This document shows positions 1-4,396 of a stretch of 6,057 nucleotides of DNA, one piece after another. Origin of the DNA: Clostridiales bacterium UBA3758 (GTDB lineage: Bacteria > Bacillota > Clostridia > Oscillospirales > Oscillospiraceae); NCBI GenBank assembly GCA_002371675.1, contig DFGE01000019.1:10990-17046 (forward strand). Direction: 5' to 3'. The position numbers and the translations under genes were made by a program. Numbering within the stretch: position 1 is the stretch's first letter; every line of letters begins with the position of its first letter. The notes beneath the pieces were generated by a model. It was not told the DNA's origin. It saw nothing but the letters and a program-made list of their open reading frames with translations, and made no database searches.

Positions 1-35
1 CCCGCGGACATGGATGAAGGTTGGACAAACGGGCC

Positions 36-187
36 GTCGAGGACGCCGTCCCCTACGGGGTGGTGCGAATATCAGGCGCGGTGCGAATCTGCGGGACGTC
101 GGGGACGCCGTCCCCTACGGGGTGGTGCAGATATCGGTGGTGGTGCGAATCTGCGGGCTGCCGGGGACGCCGGCCCCTACGGTGAAA
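36..187. repeat. 62-bp-period tandem array of short palindromic intergenic repeats
   Basis: Two full units (36-97 and 98-159) and a partial third (160-187) follow one another at an exact 62-bp period. Units 1 and 2 differ at about 9 of 62 positions by my manual comparison. Each begins with a GGGGACGCCGTCCCC-type palindrome (clearest at 101-115) followed by CCCCTACGGGG, a second short inverted repeat, and then one or two copies of GGTGCGAAT. The third unit keeps only the palindromic core and has GGCCCC in place of GTCCCC. Read on the minus strand, the motif is a GTAGGGG-type core like the dispersed repeats seen in many gut Clostridia; that family resemblance is from memory. The array starts about 9 bp after the stop codon of the downstream ABC gene, so its hairpins will be transcribed at the end of that operon unless termination occurs first. 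Positions 1-35 resemble a decayed further unit at 29-35 and otherwise hold nothing I recognise. Confidence 0.8.
160..187 (-). terminator. possible 3' hairpin of the ABC operon (within the repeat array)
   Basis: On the minus strand the first repeat unit met after the stop codon at 196-198 can fold as GGGG...CCCC around a CCGGC core, with one A-G mismatch in the stem. No uridine tract follows it, so it is not a classical intrinsic terminator. It could still act as an mRNA 3'-end stabiliser or a weak or Rho-assisted stop. No better terminator is visible between the stop codon and the window edge. Confidence 0.3.
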
Positions 188-195
188 CCTGCCGC

Positions 196-1992
196 TCATC
201 CCAGCACGGAGCTCGTGGCCTCGTCCTCGTACTGGCGGGTGTAGAGCCGGTAATAGCCGCCGCGGGCCTTCATGAGCTCCTCGTGCCTGCCCTGCTCGAC
301 GATCCGGCCGTTTTTGACCAGCAGGATCAGATCCGCGTGGCGGATCGTGGAGAGGCGGTGGGCGATGACGATGGAGGTGCGGCCGCGGATCACCGTGTCG
401 ATGGCGGACTGGATCTTCTGCTCGGTGATGGTGTCCACCGAGGCGGTGGCCTCGTCGAGCACGAGGATGCGCGGATCGGCGAGGATGGCGCGGGCGAAGC
501 TCAGCAGCTGCTTCTCGCCGGTGGAGAGCAGGTCGCCCCCCTCGCCCACGTCGGTGTCCAGACCCTTTTCCAGCCGCGCGATCACGTCCGTGGCGCTCAC
601 GAGCGCAAGCGCGCGCTCGATGTCCGCGTCCGTGGCCTTGGGGTTGCCGTAGACGAGGTTCTCGCGCACGGTGCCGGAGAAGAGATGCGGGGTCTGCAGG
701 ACGTAGCCGATGGCGGAGTGCAGCCAGAGCTGGCTGCGCTCGCGGGCGTCGCGCCCGTCGATGAGCAGCTTGCCGGCCGTGGGCTCATAGAAGCGGCAGA
801 TGAGGTTTGCCAGCGTCGATTTCCCGGCGCCGGTTTCGCCTACGATGGCGACGTTGGTGCCGAAGGGGATGTCCAGATTGAAGTGCTCGAGGATGGTCTC
901 CTCCCCGTCGGGGTAGCGGAAGGACACGTCCTCAAAGCGGATATCGCCGCGGATGGGCTCCCAGTTCTCCTTTTTGGGCTCGAAGCTGTCGCCGTAGCGG
1001 GCGACGACCTCCTCGCTGTCGCACACGTCGGGTTTGGTATTGAGCAGCTTCGTCAGGCGCTCGATGTTCACCTGGGTGGTGATGAGGTCGGAGATCGCGT
1101 CCACCAGCCAGCGCACCGGCTCCATGAGCCCCTGCGCGTAGGACATGAACATCGAGAAGGTGCCGACCTGGGTTTTGGCGATGACGCCGCCCTTCCAGAG
1201 CACGACCGCCAGCGCCAGCGAGGAGGCGAGGTTCATCGTCACGGCGAAGAGGCCCCGCAGCCGCGCCGCCCAGATGCTCTTGCGGCGCATCTCGGCCGTG
1301 TCGGCCACGAAGGACTTCTCCATCGCGTCCTCCACGACGAGGGTCTTGATCGTGCGCGCGCCGGTGATGCCCTCGTTGAAGTTGCCGGTGATCTTGGAGT
1401 TCATCTCGCGGATCTCGCGGTTGGCGCGGGTGAGCTTGCCCTGGAAGAGGGCGTAGAACAGCACCGCCACGGGCAGCACCGCGATGACCAGCAGCGCAAG
1501 GCGCGTGTTGATAATGAGCATGACGATCACCGCGCCCAGCACGTAGCCGAGCTGCCAGATGCTGTCCAGCAGCGTCCAGGAGACGAGCGAGCCGATGCGC
1601 GTGGTGTCGGACATGACGCGCGAGTGGATGTAGCCGACGCTGTTCTGGTTGAAGTAGGAGAAGGACAGCGTCTGCAGGTGGGAGAAGGCGGTGTTGCGCA
1701 GATCCTTCTCCACGCCGACTTCGATGGTCTGCGAGCAGAGGGCCGAATAGTAGTTGACCAGGGCGCCGCTGAGGATGAGCGCGAGGTAGAGCACGACGAA
1801 GAGCGCGATATGCTCGAGCGTCCCCTCGCCGATGAAGCGGTTGAGGGCGTAGCGCTGGAAGAGCGGCACGCCGGTGTCCACCACGCTGCCCGCGAGGCTG
1901 CCGGCCACCAGGCCGAACAGGGCCTTTTTGTAGTTTTTCAGATAGGGCAGCACCTTGTTGATGCCGAAGAAGCGGAGCTTGGAATCCTTCAT
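196..1992 (-). CDS. ABC exporter half-transporter, catalytic-site subunit (BmrD/LmrD/TM288-like)
   Basis: This 598-residue protein has the fused permease-ATPase layout of a type IV ABC exporter. An ABC_membrane domain (about residues 20-310) has six hydrophobic segments near 22-42, 60-85, 140-161, 163-185, 246-268 and 276-300. The ATPase domain (about 350-590) shows Walker A GETGAGKST at 385-393 (Lys391), Q-loop Gln433, a deviant signature LSTGE at 489-493 where LSGGQ is usual, Walker B ILVLDE at 509-514 with catalytic Glu514, D-loop SVD at 518-520 and switch His545. The upstream partner gene overlaps it by 4 bp (ATGA), so translation is probably coupled, and an AGGAGG ribosome binding site lies 7 nt before the ATG. 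The pairing of an intact Walker B with a weak signature is that of the consensus-site subunit in heterodimeric exporters. It should sit in the cytoplasmic membrane and export a hydrophobic drug, lipid or peptide; the substrate cannot be read from the sequence. Confidence 0.95.
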   Translation of the reverse strand: MKDSKLRFFGINKVLPYLKNYKKALFGLVAGSLAGSVVDTGVPLFQRYALNRFIGEGTLEHIALFVVLYLALILSGALVNYYSALCSQTIEVGVEKDLRNTAFSHLQTLSFSYFNQNSVGYIHSRVMSDTTRIGSLVSWTLLDSIWQLGYVLGAVIVMLIINTRLALLVIAVLPVAVLFYALFQGKLTRANREIREMNSKITGNFNEGITGARTIKTLVVEDAMEKSFVADTAEMRRKSIWAARLRGLFAVTMNLASSLALAVVLWKGGVIAKTQVGTFSMFMSYAQGLMEPVRWLVDAISDLITTQVNIERLTKLLNTKPDVCDSEEVVARYGDSFEPKKENWEPIRGDIRFEDVSFRYPDGEETILEHFNLDIPFGTNVAIVGETGAGKSTLANLICRFYEPTAGKLLIDGRDARERSQLWLHSAIGYVLQTPHLFSGTVRENLVYGNPKATDADIERALALVSATDVIARLEKGLDTDVGEGGDLLSTGEKQLLSFARAILADPRILVLDEATASVDTITEQKIQSAIDTVIRGRTSIVIAHRLSTIRHADLILLVKNGRIVEQGRHEELMKARGGYYRLYTRQYEDEATSSVLG

Positions 1993-3824
1993 GCCGTCGC
2001 CTCCTCTCCGACGCCGGACTGGATGGCGCAGATCTGCGCGTAGATGCCCCCGGCGTCCCTGAGCTCGTCATGGCTCCCCTGCTCGACGATGCGCCCGTGA
2101 TCCATCACGAGGATCTTGTCGGCCTTGGAGAGCGTGGTGATGCGGTGGGAGATGAGGATGATGCTGGCGCTGCCGAAGCGGCTCTCCAGCGCGGTGCGGA
2201 TCTTCGCGTCGGTCTCCGTATCGACGGCGGAGAGCGAGTCGTCAAAGATCATGATGGGCGTGCGCTGGGTGAGCATGCGTGCGATGGCGGCGCGCTGCTT
2301 CTGGCCGCCGGAGAGCGTGACGCCCCGCTCGCCCACGAAGGTGTCATAGCCCTTCTGGAAGCCCTCCACGGTCTCGTCGAGACAGGCGGCGGAGGCCGCC
2401 TCGCGGATACGCTCCATGGGCATGTCGGGCTGGGTGATGGCGATGTTTTCGGCGATGGTGCGGGAGAAGAGATAGGGCTCCTGCAGCACCATGCCGATGT
2501 TTTTGCGCAGATAGGGCGTGGAGATGTCGCGGATATCCACGCCGCCGACGGAGATCGTCCCCCTGTCGGCGGGCAGCTCATAGAGCTTGTCGAGCAGGAG
2601 CATCATGGTGCTCTTGCCGCTGCCGGTGCCGCCGAGGATACCGAGCGTGCTGCCGGGCGCCATGGAGAAGCTGACGTCGTGCAGGATCTCCGGCCCGTCG
2701 TAGGCGAAGGAGACGTGCTCGAAGCGGATCTCCCCGTCCATCGGCGGGGTGAGGGCCTTTTCGCTCTCCTTCTCCTCCTCCGCGCGCATGATCTCGCTGA
2801 CGCGGTCGATGGAGACGCCGGCCTTGCTCATCTCGGAGATCATCCTGCCCAGCATGCGCACCGGCCAGGTCATGATGCCGCCGTAGGAGAGGAAGGCGAT
2901 GTACTCGCCCGGCAGCATCTCGCCGCGCACGGCGAAGACGGAGCCGAAGACGACGATCAACAGGATCTGCACGCCGGAGAAAATGTCCCCCACGCTCCAG
3001 AAGCGCGCCAGCGGGTGCGCCAGCTTCATCCAGAGCCCGGTGTAATACGCGTTCTGCGCCTCGAAGCGGTCCTTTTCATAGCGCTCGCGCCCGAAGGCGC
3101 GCACCACGCGCACGCCCGTGAGGTTCTCCTGCGCCATGGCGGAGAGCTTGCCCTCGTTCTCGTCGCAGTCGAGGAAGGCCTCCCCGATGCGGCGGTGGAA
3201 ATAGAAGGAGCGCCAGATGATGTAGGGCACGGGCAGCATGGCGATGAGCGTCAGCAGCGGGTTCATCGAGAGCATGAAGGCCAGAGACAGCACCAGCAGC
3301 ACCACGATGCGGAAGATGGAGGTCATCTGCTCGGAGACGAAGCGCTTGAGCGTTTCGATATCCGAGGTGCAGCGCTGGATGATATCGCCGGTGCGGTGGC
3401 GCATGTGCCAGGCAAAGGGAAGGCGCTCAATGTGGGCGAAGAGCCGGTCGCGCATGTTCTTGACGAGGGTCTCCGAGCCCTTGGTGTTGCTGACGCGGAA
3501 GATGTACTGCGCGAGGGCCTTGACGGCCGCCACGACCAGGATGGCCAGGGCGAGGATCCAGATATGTCCGGCGAGGTAGGCAAAGCCGCCCGCGCGCTCG
3601 ACGAGGCGCATGGCGAAGCCGGGCAGGCTCGCAGGCTGCCCGGAGATGACGTTGTCCACCGCGACGCGGATGATCTGGGGGCTCACCATGTCGGCCAGGG
3701 CGGCGACGGCGGAGGCAAGCATGCTCCACACGAAGAAGCCCTTGCAGCCCTTGAGGAAGCTCCAGAGCAGACTGCGGTTGAAACGCTTTTCTTCTTTTGT
3801 CTTTTTCTTCTTTTTGTTTTCCAT
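1989..3824 (-). CDS. ABC exporter half-transporter, degenerate-site subunit (BmrC/LmrC/TM287-like)
   Basis: This 611-residue first gene of the exporter operon has six hydrophobic segments (near residues 27-47, 84-108, 168-187, 189-207, 280-300 and 304-325) and an ATPase domain (about 365-600). Visible motifs are Walker A GGTGSGKST at 398-406 (Lys404), Q-loop Gln448, canonical signature LSGGQ at 504-508, Walker B IMIFDD at 524-529 and switch His560. Asp529 replaces the usual catalytic Glu. This is the hallmark of the degenerate-site partner in BmrCD, LmrCD and TM287/288, where that site binds ATP but hydrolyses it poorly. Its LSGGQ would complete the active site of the partner encoded immediately downstream, and the gene order matches yheI-yheH (bmrC-bmrD) of Bacillus subtilis. 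The N terminus is lysine-rich (MENKKKKKTKEEKR). An in-frame TGA 9 nt upstream makes the ATG at 3824 the earliest conventional start. Only a weak GGG-containing ribosome binding site precedes it. Confidence 0.95.
   Translation of the reverse strand: MENKKKKKTKEEKRFNRSLLWSFLKGCKGFFVWSMLASAVAALADMVSPQIIRVAVDNVISGQPASLPGFAMRLVERAGGFAYLAGHIWILALAILVVAAVKALAQYIFRVSNTKGSETLVKNMRDRLFAHIERLPFAWHMRHRTGDIIQRCTSDIETLKRFVSEQMTSIFRIVVLLVLSLAFMLSMNPLLTLIAMLPVPYIIWRSFYFHRRIGEAFLDCDENEGKLSAMAQENLTGVRVVRAFGRERYEKDRFEAQNAYYTGLWMKLAHPLARFWSVGDIFSGVQILLIVVFGSVFAVRGEMLPGEYIAFLSYGGIMTWPVRMLGRMISEMSKAGVSIDRVSEIMRAEEEKESEKALTPPMDGEIRFEHVSFAYDGPEILHDVSFSMAPGSTLGILGGTGSGKSTMMLLLDKLYELPADRGTISVGGVDIRDISTPYLRKNIGMVLQEPYLFSRTIAENIAITQPDMPMERIREAASAACLDETVEGFQKGYDTFVGERGVTLSGGQKQRAAIARMLTQRTPIMIFDDSLSAVDTETDAKIRTALESRFGSASIILISHRITTLSKADKILVMDHGRIVEQGSHDELRDAGGIYAQICAIQSGVGEEATA
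2000..2005 (-). promoter_or_regulatory. ribosome binding site of the downstream ABC gene
   Basis: AGGAGG on the minus strand lies 7 nt before the ATG at 1992, inside the last codons of the upstream ABC gene. It fixes the start of the 598-residue subunit. Together with the ATGA overlap it points to both re-initiation and independent initiation, which suits equal amounts of the two halves of a heterodimer. Confidence 0.85.
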
Positions 3825-3863
3825 AATACCCGTTCAAATCAAAGTTTTTTGCGCTGTACAGGG

Positions 3864-3892
3864 ATTATATCATAACATTTGCGCCTTGGGAA
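3864..3892 (-). promoter_or_regulatory. sigma-A-type promoter of the ABC exporter operon
   Basis: On the minus strand a perfect TATAAT (-10, plus positions 3864-3869) is preceded at exactly 17 bp by TTCCCA (-35, plus positions 3887-3892), which matches TTGACA at four of six bases. The expected transcription start is near 3857, giving a leader of about 33 nt before the ATG at 3824. A TGTACA palindrome (3855-3860) lies at the predicted start site and a TTAT-GAT-ATAA imperfect palindrome overlaps the -10. Either could be an operator, but no regulator gene is in the window, so this is speculation. Confidence 0.7.
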
Positions 3893-3917
3893 GAGCCTGC
3901 GGCAAAGCGGGCGGGAA

Positions 3918-3956
3918 AAAGAGCGGAGCGGACTTTGCATTTCCGCTCCGCTCTTT
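3918..3956 (-). terminator. strong intrinsic terminator, possibly bidirectional
   Basis: A perfect 15-bp stem, AAAGAGCGGAGCGGA at 3918-3932 and its complement at 3942-3956, encloses a 9-nt loop. On the minus strand the stem runs into a T tract (CTCTTTTTCCC), the classical form, so it should end transcripts arriving from the 70-residue gene or further right and insulate the ABC promoter that begins about 26 bp downstream. On the plus strand the stem ends in CTCTTT, a weaker tract. With the MITE-like insert removed, the stem would begin only 4 nt after the stop codon of the small gene, which supports its assignment as that gene's terminator. Confidence 0.88.
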
Positions 3957-3960
3957 CATA

Positions 3961-4117
3961 CTAAAACCTGATAAGAAGAAGACAAAGATTTGCGAGATGG
4001 ATTTGTGCCAGACAAGGCGCCTTCCGCAGAGCATAATGGAGATATATGGTCAAGGAAGGCAACGCAGTATGGCGCAAATCCAACCGAAAAGATTGTCTGA
4101 TTTCTATTAGGTTTTAG
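3961..4117. mobile_element. MITE-like element: 157-bp imperfect palindrome flanked by TA
   Basis: The ends are perfect 9-bp terminal inverted repeats, CTAAAACCT (3961-3969) and AGGTTTTAG (4109-4117). Each is flanked by TA (3959-3960 and 4118-4119), the footprint expected of a TA-targeting transposase such as the IS630/Tc1-mariner group. If the flanking A and T are counted, the repeat extends to 12 bp at 3958-4120. The complementarity continues inwards: TGGATTTGTGCCA (3998-4010) pairs with 4070-4082 with one mismatch, and CCTTCC (4020-4025) pairs with 4054-4059, leaving a central loop of about 28 nt. The element is AT-richer than the genes around it, has no coding capacity of its own, and would need a transposase in trans. 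It could alternatively be a structured RNA, but the TA flanks and clean insertion site favour a mobile element. Confidence 0.75.
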
Positions 4118-4119
4118 TA

Positions 4120-4332
4120 TTACATCTGGTGCTCCTCGGCGCAGTTGTCGCGCACGCGAAAGCCCATCTCCCCCGGCGCGGCCACGGGGAATTTTGCGAT
4201 GCTCGCCGCGTCGAACTTGGCGGCCAGCCGCGTCTCGGGCGCGAGACGCAGATCCTCGCCGCCCGGCTGCTCCGCGCCCCGGCGCGGCTTTCTTTTGCCC
4301 GCCTCCCGGCGCTTCGCTTTTCCTGCAGACAT
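4120..4332 (-). CDS. small basic hypothetical protein (70 aa)
   Basis: I do not recognise this protein. It opens with a very basic stretch (KAKRREAGKRKPRR, residues 5-18) and continues into a mixed segment of about 45 residues ending AEEHQM. There is no signal peptide, membrane segment or cysteine pair (one Cys, near residue 64). I chose the ATG at 4330-4332 over the GTG three codons upstream because GGAGAGG lies 8 nt before it, whereas the GTG overlaps that site. About 59 of 70 codons end in G or C, as in the neighbouring genes, which argues for real coding. The TAA stop abuts the TA flank of the MITE-like element and lies outside the TA-to-TA unit, so the protein is probably complete. The basic N terminus could bind nucleic acid or ribosomes, but that is a guess. 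A chance ORF remains possible. Confidence 0.6.
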   Translation of the reverse strand: MSAGKAKRREAGKRKPRRGAEQPGGEDLRLAPETRLAAKFDAASIAKFPVAAPGEMGFRVRDNCAEEHQM

Positions 4333-4340
4333 AAAAATCA

Positions 4341-4347
4341 CCTCTCC
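4341..4347 (-). promoter_or_regulatory. ribosome binding site of the 70-aa gene, buried in a hairpin
   Basis: GGAGAGG on the minus strand lies 8 nt before the ATG at 4332. It is wholly contained in the 3' arm of the 10-bp hairpin at 4341-4368, so in any transcript that includes both arms the site is paired. It decides the start codon choice for the small gene. Confidence 0.65.
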
Positions 4348-4368
4348 CGGAGTATTCCCCGGGAGAGG
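4341..4368 (-). terminator. hairpin after the surface-protein gene; probable intrinsic terminator
   Basis: A perfect 10-bp GC-rich stem, CCTCTCCCGG (4341-4350) and CCGGGAGAGG (4359-4368), encloses an 8-nt loop. On the minus strand it begins 28 nt after the TGA of the surface-protein gene and is followed by TGATTTTTAT, a short T run displaced by three bases. It is a plausible terminator for the surface-protein mRNA. The T run and the stem double as the translation initiation region of the next gene, so it could instead, or in addition, be a translational switch. Confidence 0.65.
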
Positions 4369-4396
4369 CGATCCGATTCAGGCTTTTGCGATGCGA

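Noticed and set aside
36..187. CRISPR array
   Set aside because: The sequence between the palindromic cores is itself repeated at the same 62-bp period, so there are no unique spacers. Only two and a half units are present and no cas gene is nearby.
10..2043. 677-codon open frame on the plus strand opposite the second ABC gene
   Set aside because: It is the antisense shadow of a GC-rich gene with well-defined ABC motifs. The translation is rich in Gly, Asp, His, Arg and Ala without domain pattern, and it runs through the intergenic repeat array.
2070..3875. 601-codon open frame on the plus strand opposite the first ABC gene
   Set aside because: It is the antisense shadow of the 611-aa subunit. 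It has a low-complexity Asp/His/Gly/Ala composition and no ribosome binding site or recognisable domain.
3610..4110. 166-codon plus-strand open frame spanning the exporter promoter and the MITE-like element
   Set aside because: It passes through the ABC gene start, promoter, terminator and inverted repeat, with no domain and no ribosome binding site. It is open by chance.
3961..4117. Riboswitch or tRNA-like structure upstream of the exporter operon
   Set aside because: The element lies upstream of both the exporter's terminator and its promoter, so it is not in that operon's leader. It shows no tRNA or known riboswitch core, and its symmetric termini with TA flanks fit a MITE better.
4120..4122. 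Stop codon of the 70-aa gene created by the MITE insertion (truncated gene)
   Set aside because: With TA as the target duplication, all three bases of TAA lie outside the element, and removing the insert leaves a stop followed at once by a terminator. It holds only if the element is taken to include the extra A/T at its ends.
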